Below are positions 21,249-31,143 of a DNA stretch of 64,000 nt, in pieces. Below the pieces are notes generated by a model. The model saw nothing but the letters and a program-made list of their open reading frames with translations. It was not told the DNA's origin and made no database searches. Both the position numbers and the translations under genes were made by a program. The stretch is from Clarkia xantiana subsp. parviflora (lineage: Eukaryota > Streptophyta > Magnoliopsida > Myrtales > Onagraceae): contig JAPTYO010000009.1 in assembly GCA_036873135.1 (NCBI GenBank), forward strand, positions 42,052,756 to 42,116,755, read 5' to 3'. The first letter of the stretch is position 1; every line of letters begins with the position of its first letter.

Positions 21249-22372
21249 TCTGTCAACGGAGCAAGTATGAGGCCATAGCTTCACCTGGTTTACTTTGCCC
21301 ATTACCTGTCCCTAAGGGTGTATTTAGTGATATCTCCATGGATTTCATCGGAGGCCTGCCTAAGTCGGGTGGAAAAGATACTATATTTGTGATAGTAGAT
21401 CGTTTAACCAAATTTGCCCATTTTATGCCATTACACCATCCTTTCACAGCTTCTCAGGTGGCTCAAGTATTCATGGATGGGGTCTTTAAGCTACATGGAA
21501 GTCCTACTACAATTGTGTCTGATCGAGACTCAATCTTTCTGAGTTCATTCTGGAAAGAGTTTTTCCGTCTCCAAGGTGTCTCCTTGCATATGTCAACAGC
21601 TTATCACCCTCAGACTGATGGTCAAACTGAGGCTGTAAATCGTTGTTTGGAGACTTACCTACGATGTAAGACACATGAACGCCCTGCTTCCTGGTCATCT
21701 TGGTTGTCACTGGCAGAATGGTGGTATAACACGAATTATCATTCTTCAATTGGCATGACACCTTTCCAAGCGTTGTATGGGTTTGCTCCTCCCTTGTTTG
21801 TGCCTTATATTCCACATGATACCTCCATTGCTGCTGTTAATGAAGAGCTGAGCTCAAGGGAGGCCACGATTAAACTGTTGAGGAATCAATTGCTTCGTGC
21901 CCAAAATCGGATAAAGCAATTTGCAGATAGGCACAGGAGTGAACGCCAATTTGTTGTGGGGGACTGGGTTTTTCTCAAGTTACACCCCTATCGTCAAACC
22001 ACTGTAAGGGGAGCGCTTCATAACAAGCTAGCTCCCAAGTATTATGGGCCTTTCTTAATCGTGGAGAAGATTGGAGACGCAGCGTATCGTTTAGACTTAC
22101 CTGCTGATTCTTTGATACATCCAACTTTCCATGTTTCACTCCTAAAGAAGGCTCAGGGGCCAATTCAGCAGATGGTTCCATTACCCACTGCTGCAAGTGG
22201 CGAGGCTCGATTCAAGTGGACTCCAGCTGCTATTGTTGAGAGGAAGCTGTGCAAAAGGGGTCAGAGGGCTGCAACAAAGGTTCCGATTCAGTGGAAGGAT
22301 CAACCTCTTTCAGAAGCATCTTGGGAGTATCTCGATGAGTTCACTGCTCGTTTTCCTGATTTCCAACCTTGA
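21151..22372 (+). pseudogene. Integrase and chromodomain of element C
   Basis: Frame-shifted from the preceding part by one base. Visible: second half of the zinc region (DCVVCQRSKYEA), catalytic core with MDFIGGLPKS, VSDRDSIFLS and QTDGQTEAVNR (the D, D and E sites all present), GPY/F region (YYGPFLIVEKIGDAAYRLDL), HPTFHVSLLKK, and a chromodomain (IQWKDQPLSEASWEYLDEF) before the stop. The ATG at 21338 is internal and not a real start. Chromodomains guide chromovirus integration to particular chromatin (known for the family). Confidence 0.93.
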
Positions 22373-22401
22373 GGACAAGGTTCCTTATATGAGAGGGGTA
22401 T

Positions 22402-22602
22402 TGTCATGGAATGAGGAGTTTAGGGTCTGGAATGTTAAGTTTGTAAGTAGAGGGACTCAATTGTAATAAATGAGAATAAAACTGTTAAATAACAGATTCT
22501 CCAACGGAAGTTAGTTAGCCTACTATAAATGGCAGCTACTGTAATCTGTGGGATATCGATTGATTGAATGAAATATCTGAATTTCTGGTTCTCTCCCTAA
22601 CA
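22402..22602 (+). repeat. 3' LTR of element C
   Basis: 201 bp, one base different from the 5' LTR (CTGG for CCGG). A purine run (GAGAGGGG) just upstream serves as polypurine tract. Confidence 0.96.
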
Positions 22603-22607
22603 AGTTC

Positions 22608-23423
22608 ACTAAAGAGGACGACTTTGTGGACGCTATGGACCTTAGCCCTTGGGCAATCCAGGGGAATTGTCTCTCTCTGAAACAATGGACAAATGAATCT
22701 CGTATTGAAGACACCGACTTTAGCTCTATACAATTTTGGGCATAAATACACGGGCTCGAGTTGGGTAAGCTGAGTAAGGAGAATGCGACTATCATTGGGA
22801 GATTTATTGGTAATCTAATTGATATTGATGATTCATGTTACGGGGAAGGAATTTGCTCCTATCTCCGTATCAAGGTTGAGGTTAATTCCAAAAAACCTCT
22901 ACCTTCGGGTTTTTGGTATACAAGGAGGAATGGAGATTTGTGTTGGGCGAAAGTTTGCTATGAACGTCTTCCCAATATTTGTTTTCAATGCGGAATGTTA
23001 GGTCATATCGGGCGGACATACAAATCGGAGCTAATTATGTCGGAGGAGGTCCCGTCGGATCCTAAATATGGCTGTGGTTACACGTGGAGAGGCCACGGAA
23101 AAAGGAGAACATTTGGAGATATATTGGCAAATCAAAGAAAGAGCATGATGAGGCAAAACCATCTAAGAAGTGGAGCGAGCTTATGAAGGAGAGGAAGGAA
23201 GTGGGAGAACCCAAGATTGGACCAGGAGCAGTCACTAACTATTTACCTACATCCAAACCCCATCACAATCACCATGCTCAGTCAAGCTATCCCATATACC
23301 ACAACCACCATTTACAGTCTAGTCAACCTTCTAACCATGACCTCCCTGATAAAGCCATCCCTTGCTCGGAACCACCATCACTGTCCATTACCCAAGCCTC
23401 CCTAGATATCCAAACCATATATC
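22608..23423 (+). pseudogene. LINE ORF1, middle piece with degenerate zinc knuckle
   Basis: Resumes the frame of 16626-16880 after element C: TKEDDFVDAMDLSPWAIQG, a stop (TAA in FWA*IHGLEL, near 22743), then YGEGICSYLRIKVEVN and CFQCGMLGHIGRTY. The last is the zf-CCHC_4 knuckle with its final cysteine replaced by tyrosine. A frameshift near 23100-23180 moves the remainder (His/Pro/Ser-rich) to another frame. The copia inserts at 23424. Confidence 0.82.
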
Positions 23424-23673
23424 TGTTAGGATCTATTCTCTCAACACTCACTAAACGATTAAGAAGGAAGCAATAAAGAACACACAGGATTTAACGTGGT
23501 TCGGTCAAAATCGACCTACGTCCACAAGTCTGGCGGCTGGCGTGTTATTAGAAAGACCCCCTTTCAATTTCGGAGAATACAATGCTATATATAGCTACAG
23601 AGAAAAGGAACTCATAAACCCTATCGGGCCGGGTCGGCCCCAAACGACGATAATCAGGATCCATAACTCAACA
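23424..23673 (-). repeat. 3' LTR of the deleted copia
   Basis: TGTTAGGATC...CTCAACA, 250 bp; its last 33 bp recur at 25366-25398 as the only remnant of the other LTR. Confidence 0.92.
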
Positions 23674-23779
23674 ATTCTCCCACTTGGATACTGATTTAAT
23701 CTTCCAAGTAAATCTTCATTCTCCAAAAGAGTCTCCCATCAACATCTCCGCCTCGCCAGCCGCCTGTCTTCTGAAACAA

Positions 23780-25300
23780 CTACAGAAGACCAACTAAGGT
23801 TTTGCACAACCTCAGTTTCCCAACATCGACACATTTTGTCAACATGTCTGCTGGGTTCTTCGCACCCTCAATCTTCTCCAAACACATCTCCCCTTCTTCC
23901 ACTGCCTTCCGAGTGAAATGATATCTTCTCCGGATGTGTTTTGTCCTCGAATGATGGACAGGGTTCTTCACCAACTGTATGGCACTCTGACTATCTGTAT
24001 AGAGAATCTTCTCTCGCTGCTTCAAGCCCAACTCTTCTAGATAATCTGTCAGCCATATCATCTCCTTCCCAGCTTCAGCAATAGCAACATATTCAGCTTC
24101 ACAAGATGAAAGGGCAACACATTTCTGAAGCTTGGACATCCAACTCACTGCAGTCCCTCCTATGGTGTAGATGTACCCAGATGTACTCTGACTAGAGTCC
24201 ACATCTCCACTGAGATCAGCATCCACAAAACCCTGCAGTATCACATTACCATTGCCATAGCAGAGTGATGTCTTGGACGTACCTCTCAAGTATCTCAGAA
24301 GCCACTTCACGGCTTCCCTGTGCTCTTTCCCCGGATTGGACATGAATCTACTAACAACCCCCACTGCATGTGCTATGTCAGGTCTTGTGCAGAACATAGC
24401 ATACATCAAGCTCCCAATTGCAGATGCATATGGAACAAGTGCCATCTGCTCTCGCTCCTCCTCTGTCTTGGGTGATTGCTCCTTTGACAGTTTCTTGTGA
24501 TTAGCCAGTGGAGTAGTCCTGGGTTTAGCGTCACTCACCTTGAACCTGTTCAACACCTTCTCAATGTACCTTTCTTGGGATAGATTTAGGGTGCCTGCTG
24601 TCCTGTGTCGAGAAATCCTCATCCCAATAATCTACTTTGCTGCACCTAAATCCTTAATCTCAAATTATGAAGACAGACTTGCCTTCAGATCATCAATATC
24701 CCTCATGTTTACTCCTGCAATCAACATATCATCCACATACAAGAGCAAGAAAACAAATGAATCAGTATACTTCTTAAAGTAACAACAGTTATCCTAATTT
24801 TCACTCCTATGGAACCCGCTCTTGCGCATGAAGGAGCCAAACTTCTTGTACCACTGCCTGGGTGCTTGCTTCAACCCGTATAAGCTCCTGCTGAGCTTAC
24901 ATACCATGTGTTCCTTGCCTGGAACGACAAATCCTTCTGGTTGATGCATATATATCTCCTTATCAAGATCTCCATGTAAAAACGCTGTTTTCACATCCAT
25001 CTGTTCAAGGTGCAAGTTCTCCGATGCAACAATACTCAGTAACATCCGAATAGAGGTTAGCTTTACAACAGGAGAAAATATTTCAGCATAATCAATGTCT
25101 TTCCTTTGTAAGTAACCTTTAAGCACTAACCTTGCCTTGAACCTTTTCTTGCCATCTGCTTCAGTCTTTACTCTGAACACCCACTTGTTCAATAAAGCTC
25201 TCTTCCCAGTAGGCAACTGTGTCAACATCCATGTGTTGTTCTTCTCAAGTGAGCTCATTTCGTCATCCATAGCTTGCTCCCACTTGATGGAATCATCCAT
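23780..25300 (-). pseudogene. Copia reverse transcriptase and RNase H
   Basis: Two frames on the - strand. 25300-24794: NTWMLTQLPTGKRALLNKWVF, DVKTAFLHGDLDKEIYM, YGLKQAPRQWYKKF. 24622-23780: RYIEKVLNRF, GSLMYAMFCTRPDIAHAVG, then RNase H with GFVDADLSGD, SSCEAEYVA and DSQSAIQL. Between them the YVDD region is readable but broken by stops (24622-24794). These are standard Ty1/copia features of the Tork/Tnt1-like kind (inference). Upstream domains are deleted. Confidence 0.93.
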
Positions 25301-25403
25301 TTGTAGAGCCTCTTCAAAGACTCGGGCTCCCCTTCATCAGTCAACAACAGGTAATGTAACGAGGTCAAACGGCGATAATCAGGATCCATAACTCAACAAT
25401 ATC

Positions 25404-26040
25404 AACCCCCATCCCATAAACCTACTAGCTCGAGCCTTAATGAACAACCTGCTCCTGTACCACCTGACCAACCAATGGTAACCAATCACAGTCCCATCCT
25501 AGTCCAAGCCGAACCATTCCAGTTTTAGATGAACATGTTGAACAGCACAAAGCTAAGCCTTCTAGATATAGGTCCATCTTATGACCTAGGAATACTATCC
25601 CTGCCGTGCCTCCCGGTCAATATCCAATTGTAATAAGCAAGGAGCTGCTCTCAATACCGCCTACACATGAACCTTACATAGTGGAGCTTCCGGCGGATGA
25701 GTTGCCAAATGAAGGGAAATAAGTGTCCATTCAACAAACGGGACTTAGCCCTATACTGGGCAGGTTGTCTTTTAAGAGAAAAAGCACTTATGCTGACGAT
25801 GTGGAAGCATTGGGGGATATTGAATGCAATAAAAAGAAGAAATTGAGCTTTGATGTTGATGGTGTGGAGGAAGGGACGTCAAGTCCTGCTTCATTAAGCA
25901 TACGGGGAAGATGCAAGGCTATCTCGAATGCAAGAGGAAGTGGAGCGAAACGCAGAGGCAAGAAGAATATTGATGAGATCTCGACTCGTTCGTCAAAGGG
26001 TTCTGGTGGCTGTCCCAACACAGCCACACGGTCTCCATGA
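25404..26040 (+). pseudogene. LINE ORF1, C-terminal piece
   Basis: After the copia, decayed low-complexity sequence leads to an open frame from 25723 to the TGA at 26038-26040, with basic, Ser/Gly-rich content (SGAKRRGKKNIDEISTRSSK). A basic C-terminus fits nucleic-acid binding by L1 ORF1. Its stop codon overlaps the ATG of ORF2 as ATGA. Confidence 0.7.
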
Positions 26041-27200
26041 GTCTAATTTCCTGGAACTGTCAGGGTTTGAGATCGGAGCTGACAGTTCCTACATTATCCG
26101 ATCTCGAGAAGAAATACCAACATGAATTGGTGTTTCTTATGGAGAGAAAAAATAAAAAAAGAGGTATTCGAGAGAGCGAGAAGAACACTTAAAATGGAGG
26201 AAGCATGTTATGTGGAGCCTAGGGTAAGATCAGGTGGTTTGTCACTTTGGTGGCGCCAAGTTGTGGATCTATAGGTTCTTGTTAAGAGCACTAATGTGAT
26301 TGACACGAAAATTAATCATAGTTGTGTCGGGGGTGAGATGTTCATCACTTGGGTTTATGCCGATACCGACTGGGACAAGCTTGTTAAAACTTGGGATCTA
26401 CTTCGTCGCATCTCGAATGTACGAAGTGGGCCGTGGTTGTGTATTGGTGATTTCAATGATATTTGTTTCAAATTCAAAAAAGATGGCGGGAATCTGAAAA
26501 ACCCGAGACATATGGATGCGTTTAATGGAATGTTGATGGATGCCGGATTAGTTGACGTGGGGTTCTAGGGACAAAGTTTTACGTGGTCTAACAATAGAAG
26601 TGGAGCGGATAGGGTGCAGGAAAGAATCGATCGAGGGCTTGTAAATGAGGCATGGCTTGAGGCTTTCCCAAAGACAACCATATTCCATAAACCGACGACG
26701 GGCTCGGATCATTGCCCTTTACTACTTCATCTCGATTACCGTGACGGACGTGGAAGACGAGCTTTCAAATTCGAAGCTATATGGTTATTAGATATGGAGT
26801 GTGGTGAAACTGTGAAGAAGTCGTGGGAATTGAATGAGGAAGAATTGGGTCGAGTGGATCTTAATACACGACTTGCAAGATGCTGTGAGGAATTGAAGAA
26901 GTGGAGTAAAGGAAGATTTGCCAACAATAAGGTGAAAATTGCTGAACTTCAAGAGAGGATAGCTGCAATCCAAAATTTATCGAATGATGAGTAAGATTAT
27001 GACGAAGAGATGAGGAACAAGGCAGAATTGGCAGAGTTTTGGAATCGTGAGGAAACTTATTGGAGATAGAGGTCGAGAATTCAGTGGTTAAGCGAAGGTG
27101 ATCGCAATACAAAATTTTTCCATCAAACCACTATTTCGCGACGTAAAAGAAACAAGATTATGAAGCTTCAAAGGAGTGATATGTTGACGTGGGATTAATG
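26037..27200 (+). pseudogene. LINE ORF2 N-terminus: AP-like endonuclease (first copy of a duplicated segment)
   Basis: ATG at 26037 gives MSLISWNCQGLRSELTVPTL, the canonical start of plant L1 ORF2. The frame breaks near 26165. Later pieces read WVYADTDWDKLVKTW, GPWLCIGDFNDI, SFTWSNNRSG and ERIDRGLVNEAW, then TGSDHCPLLL, the endonuclease motifs including the catalytic DFN and the SDH. A TAG near 26567 (VGF*GQSF) and others interrupt it. The part from 26530 onward is repeated at 27203-27853. Confidence 0.85.
26530..27180 (+). repeat. Tandem duplication in LINE ORF2, copy 1 (651 bp)
   Basis: Nearly identical (a few percent different by eye) to 27203-27853 with constant offset 673. Copy 1 carries extra damage such as TAG at the GF/GQ position. 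A 22-bp filler (27181-27202) made of motifs from the copy start separates the two. Confidence 0.93.
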
Positions 27201-27202
27201 CA

Positions 27203-27853
27203 ATGTTGATGGATGCCGGATTAGTTAACGTGGGATTCAAGGGACAAAGTTTTACGTGGTCTAACAATAGAAGTGGAGCGGATAGGGTGCAGGAAAGAAT
27301 CGATCGAGGGCTTGTAAATGAGGCATGGCTTGAGGCTTTCCCAAAGACAACCATATTCCATAAACCGGCGACGGGCTCGGATCATTGCCCTTTACTACTT
27401 CATCTCGATTACCGTGACGGACGTGGAAGACGAGCTTTCAAATTCGAAGCTATATGGTTATTAGATGTGGAGTGTGGTGAAACTGTGAAGAAGTCATGGG
27501 AATTGAATGAGGAAGAATTGGGTCGAGTGGATCTTAATACACGACTTGCAAGATGCCGTGAGGAATTGAAGAAGTGGAGTAAAGGAAGATTTGCCAACAA
27601 TAAGGTGAAAATTGCTGAACTTCAAGAGAGGATAGCTGAAATCCAAAATTTATCGAATGATGAGTAAGATTATGACGAAGAGATGAGGAACAAGGGAGAA
27701 TTGGCGGAGTTTTGGAATCGTGAGGAAACTTATTGGAGACAGAGGTCGAGAATTCAGTGGTTAAGCGAAGGTGATCATAATACAAATTTTTTCCATCAAA
27801 CCACTATTTCGCGACGTAAAAGAAACTAGATTATGAAGCTTCAAATGAGTGAT
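27203..27853 (+). repeat. Tandem duplication in LINE ORF2, copy 2 (651 bp)
   Basis: Encodes again the end of the endonuclease and the linker, and runs in frame into the reverse transcriptase at 27833. Only two in-frame stops remain here (after LSNDE at 27665-27667, and in RKRN*IMKLQ near 27828). Confidence 0.93.
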
Positions 27854-29374
27854 GGGAGGTGGATTGAACAAGAAGGAACGATCATGTCAGAATGTCAGAA
27901 TTTCTATCGTCAGTTGTTTCAGGCAGAGGGCACGGCTGAATGGGAAATGGTACTTGGGTGCGTACCAAGTCTTATTTCGCATGAGATGAATCGTGCCTTA
28001 CTTAGAAGGGTGAGTGATGAAGAAGTAAAGGCTGCAACATTTCAACTTGGTGGCTCGAAAGCTCCAGGTCGGGATGGTTTTCCGGGATTGTTCTATCAGA
28101 AGTTTTGGGACGTGATTGGACGTGATGTCATCCATGAGGTCAGATCTTACTTTGAAACGGGTAACATCAATCCTATACTTTGCCTCACTGATATTTTTTT
28201 GACCCCTAAAGTGCCTAACCCCGTGAATACCACCCAATTTCGACCTATTAGCCTTTGTAATTTCAGCTATAAAATAATTTCCAAGATTATTGTTAATCGG
28301 CTGAAATTAATCCTACCTAATGTTATCTCTCCTTTCCAGAGTGCATTCGTTTCTGGCAGGCTAATAGATGATAACATTATTGTTGCTCATGAAGCGTTCC
28401 ACCATTTGAGAATGAAGGATGGTAGGGCGAGGAAAGAAGCGGCTATCAAGATTGATATGAACAAGGCCTACGACCGGGTCGAGTGGGAGTTCCTTTTCAA
28501 GGTTCTCCAAACTTTTGGCTTTGACGATAGATGGATCTCTTGGGTTAAGCAATGCGTAACGAAGGTTCAATATAGTGTGGTCGTGAATGGTAAGAAAACG
28601 AGACGTTTCCAACCGACAATAGGCATACGACAAGGAGACCCCCTTTCTCCTTATCTTTTTATCTTGGTGGCTGACGTTTTGTCTGGACAGATCATGCATG
28701 CAGCTGAACGGCGTACCCTAACAGGCGTTAGTATCAAACGTGCTTGCCCACGGCTTCACCACCTTTTTTTCGTTGATGACTCTCTATTCTTTAACAAGGC
28801 CGATGAGCGGAACGCGAGGTCTTTGAAGAATATCTTGAATGCATATAGTAGAGCATCGGGACAAACCATCAATCCTGCCAAATCAAATATTTTTTTTGGC
28901 TCGAATGTGGATGATGACACAAAGACCATGGTGACCACTTTGTTGGGCATCCGAGCGGTTGGAAGGTCTGGAAAATATTTGAGACTACCGACGGTATGGG
29001 GACGATCAAAACAGGAGGCCCTTGGATTTCTTAAAGACCGTGTTGCCAACAAATTACATGGGTGGAAAAATCTTTTCCTCAATAATGCCGGGAAGGATGT
29101 ACTCATCAAAGCTATCATCACGGCCATCCCAACTTATGCTATGGCGATTTTCTCATTCCCGAATGTGTGGTGTGAAGATATAAATAGAATGGTGGCCCGG
29201 TTTTGGTGGGGTCAAAAAGGAGATGAACAAAAGTTACATTGGAAGAGGTGGGACATTATGACATTGTCAAAGGCAGAAGGGGGCATGGGGTTCCGAGATA
29301 TGAAAACGTTCAATCAAGCTATGCTTACAAAACGGCGTGGCGTGTTCAAAATAATCCCGACGCTTTTTGGGTGA
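27833..29374 (+). CDS. LINE reverse transcriptase
   Basis: 513 open codons. Contains KAPGRDGFPGLFYQKFW, FRPISLCNFSYKIISKI, NRLK, FVSGRLIDDNIIVAHE, KIDMNKAYDRVEWEFL, GIRQGDPLSPYLFIL and HHLFFVDDSLFF, all motifs of the L1-type RT; the catalytic FADD is FVDD here. It synthesises the cDNA at the nicked target (target-primed reverse transcription, known for the family). A frameshift near 29310-29335 separates it from the following zf-RVT part. The start given is only the first ATG after a stop; the real protein begins at 26037. Confidence 0.93.
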   Translation: MKLQMSDGRWIEQEGTIMSECQNFYRQLFQAEGTAEWEMVLGCVPSLISHEMNRALLRRVSDEEVKAATFQLGGSKAPGRDGFPGLFYQKFWDVIGRDVIHEVRSYFETGNINPILCLTDIFLTPKVPNPVNTTQFRPISLCNFSYKIISKIIVNRLKLILPNVISPFQSAFVSGRLIDDNIIVAHEAFHHLRMKDGRARKEAAIKIDMNKAYDRVEWEFLFKVLQTFGFDDRWISWVKQCVTKVQYSVVVNGKKTRRFQPTIGIRQGDPLSPYLFILVADVLSGQIMHAAERRTLTGVSIKRACPRLHHLFFVDDSLFFNKADERNARSLKNILNAYSRASGQTINPAKSNIFFGSNVDDDTKTMVTTLLGIRAVGRSGKYLRLPTVWGRSKQEALGFLKDRVANKLHGWKNLFLNNAGKDVLIKAIITAIPTYAMAIFSFPNVWCEDINRMVARFWWGQKGDEQKLHWKRWDIMTLSKAEGGMGFRDMKTFNQAMLTKRRGVFKIIPTLFG

Positions 29375-30231
29375 AAATTCTAAAGGGAATTTACTTTCCC
29401 CGAAATGAGTTTATGGAGGCCACTAAAGGTGGGAGGGGTTCTTGGGCTTGGTCTAGTATCCTTGAAGGCCGCGACATACTTGCTCAAAATGGTGTGTGGC
29501 GCGTCGGAAATGGCAATTCAATTCGGGTTTTTCACGACTCATGGGTTCCTAATTTAGCTGGTCATCGACTCAACATGTCTCGAGGTGGGGCCAACAACAG
29601 CTTAAGGGTGGCTGAATTGCTTAGACCACCAGAAATGACATGGAATTTGGACCCGATCAGACCGATGGTTACAGAGGAGGAGATTCGTGCAATAATAGAT
29701 ATCCATGTATGAAGAGGTAATTCTGTCCCAGATAAGTTTATATGGCCCGCCTCGAAAACTGGAATGGTTGAACCAAGACTGGTTTATTGTCGCCTCCGAG
29801 AACAAATGCGAGCACCTCCACCTCAAAGTCCTTCTACGTCCCGGAGCATATCGACAAAGGTTTGGAAAGGCATTTGGAAAGGGAGAGTACCTTCGAAAAT
29901 AAAACACTTTCTATGGAAGTGTTGTGCGCGTACTCTTCCGACCATGGAGGAACTTAACCGGAGGGGAATCGACGTGGAATCAAAGTTCCCTTTTTGCAAT
30001 TGTGCGGAGTCCGTTGATCATGCCTTGATGAAGTGTGATTGGAGCATTCCGGTGTGGTTCGGTTGTCTAGGTGTGCGATGCGATCAAACTAATACTCTAA
30101 ATTGGGTTGATTGGTTAGAGAGCATGATTGAAAGACAAAAGAGCGACGGGGAGGATGTTGCGTTCTTATACCTAAAGACGGTGATTGTCGCATGGGAGGT
30201 GTGGAAAGAAAGGTGTAAAGCGATGTATTAG
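29320..30231 (+). pseudogene. LINE ORF2 C-terminal part with zf-RVT domain
   Basis: One base out of frame with the RT: KTAWRVQNNPDAFWVKILKG, IRVFHDSWVPN, a stop at 29710-29712, then WKGIWKGRVPSKIKHFLWKC and CNCAESVDHALMKCDW. The last is the zf-RVT zinc-binding domain between RT and RNase H in plant L1 elements. It ends at a TAG (30229-30231). Confidence 0.87.
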
Positions 30232-30339
30232 CGGGACAAGCCTAGGCCAAAATATGTAATGGAAAGGGTGCATATTTTTCAGCTGAGTTATGGTCTTTTG
30301 CTACTAGAACAAATGGGGCCACTAGTGGAAATACTAACC

Positions 30340-30860
30340 CTGAGCAATGCATCAATCGTGTTATATCTTGGCAGCCACCCCCCCTAAATTCAATTTCTAT
30401 ATGTTGTGATGGGTCATGGGAGAAAGCTACATAAAGGAGCGGGACGGGCATCGTAGCAAGGAACACAACGGGACACCTGATGGCGGGAAGGAATACAAGA
30501 GGCACAGATTTTGACGCCGCTATGGTTGAGGCTCGGGCAATCCTAGAAGGGGTCGAACTAGCAATCGATAATCAGTGGAAAAATGTTGTTATTGAATCAG
30601 ACGCGGAATACATAGTCAACCAAATCTGATCATCGACAACTAATCAGGATTGGAGATTCGACAATATAATTGGGTCAATACACCACCTAGCAAGTCAGGT
30701 CCAGAACGTGTCTTGGAAAATTATCCGGCGAGGCGCTAATAGAAGTGTAAACTGGGTTGCTATACAATCCAGAAAGGAGATGTGTCCGGCCAATTGGGTC
30801 GTTCACCACCATCTCCTCTTTTATCGATCTTACTATTTGATTGTAATCCGGGTTGAACTT
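30340..30860 (+). pseudogene. LINE C-terminal RNase H (RVT_3 type), decayed
   Basis: Readable in mixed frames: INRVISWQPPPLNSISICCDGSW, GTGIVARNTTGHLMAG, MVEARAILEGVELAID, NVVIESDAEYIVNQI, VSWKIIRRGANRSVNWVA. The CDGSW, EAxA and ESD positions are the catalytic acidic residues of the plant RVT_3 RNase H family. Several stops and shifts show it is inactive. Confidence 0.82.
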
Positions 30861-30891
30861 TTCTTGCATTCATAAATAAAGAGAATCATTA

Positions 30892-30914
30892 TTGGCCAAA
30901 AAAAAAATATGCGT
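30892..30914 (+). other. LINE 3' terminus: A-run and candidate target duplication
   Basis: GGCC followed by ten As (30898-30907), then ATATGCGT (30907-30914), which also occurs at 7097-7104 before the proposed LINE 5' end. The last A of the run is shared. Confidence 0.65.
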
Positions 30915-31103
30915 AAAATTATTAACTAACAAATAGAATTTATGTTGACACACGTGAAGATATAATATATAAGCTTTTATATGTTCCATAGTTATGTAGT
31001 AGTGATTTATTTGCATTGAATAAATTATTTCAATTAACAAAATAAATCAAATTAATTGTCAATATCAAATATAAATTTACGAAATATCTTAACAAGAATA
31101 TAA

Positions 31104-31143
31104 ACAAAATACTTAGCGCGCAACACGCGGGTTAACCACCTAG
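31104..31143 (+). mobile_element. Helitron-like 3' terminus
   Basis: ACTTAGCGCGCAACACGCGG followed by GTTAACCACCTAG and then T. A short CGCG/CGCG hairpin about 10 bases before a terminal CTAG with a following T is the usual plant Helitron 3' end. The AT-rich 30915-31103 would be its body. I could not identify the TC start; it may lie left of the LINE in 2998-5450. Confidence 0.5.

Larger units (their letters stand above)
16881..22602 (+). mobile_element. Element C: Ty3/gypsy chromovirus (Reina-like), young
   Basis: Short LTRs (201 bp each; one C/T difference, by eye), duplication AGTTC at 16876-16880 and 22603-22607, and a primer-binding site TGGTATCAGAGC (17084-17095) complementary to initiator methionine tRNA. 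A single gag-pol frame ends in a chromodomain. Small size (about 5.1 kb without the nested MITE), short LTRs and the chromodomain fit the Reina lineage (inference). It lies in ORF1 of the LINE. A hAT MITE is inserted at 19615-20263 and one frameshift lies near 21150. Confidence 0.95.
23424..25398 (-). mobile_element. Deleted Ty1/copia retrotransposon with intact target duplication
   Basis: ATATC at 23419-23423 and 25399-25403 flanks it. The 3' LTR (23424-23673, 250 bp) is complete; of the 5' LTR only the terminal 33 bp (25366-25398) remain. The reverse transcriptase and RNase H are present, but gag, protease and integrase are gone. A polypurine tract (CAAGTGGGAGAAT on the - strand) adjoins the 3' LTR. 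Since both duplications survive, the loss happened after insertion, by an internal deletion joining pol to the 5' LTR near 25365. Confidence 0.93.
7105..30906 (+). mobile_element. L1-type LINE, interrupted by three retrotransposons
   Basis: The 5' untranslated part is at about 7105-7282 and 16506-16629. ORF1 (DUF4283 type) lies in pieces between 16626 and 26040; ORF2 (endonuclease, reverse transcriptase, zf-RVT, RNase H) spans 26037 to about 30860. An A-run ends at 30906. ATATGCGT at 7097-7104 and 30907-30914 is a candidate target duplication (8 bp, seen directly). Removing the nested elements leaves about 6.9 kb, near the size of complete plant L1 elements. The assignment of 7105-7282 to the LINE rests mainly on this duplication and is less certain than the rest. 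Confidence 0.8.

Noticed and set aside
21338..22372. Integrase as an independent gene
   Set aside because: The ATG is internal to the pol frame and the upstream zinc region is readable in the same frame back to the G-run frameshift.
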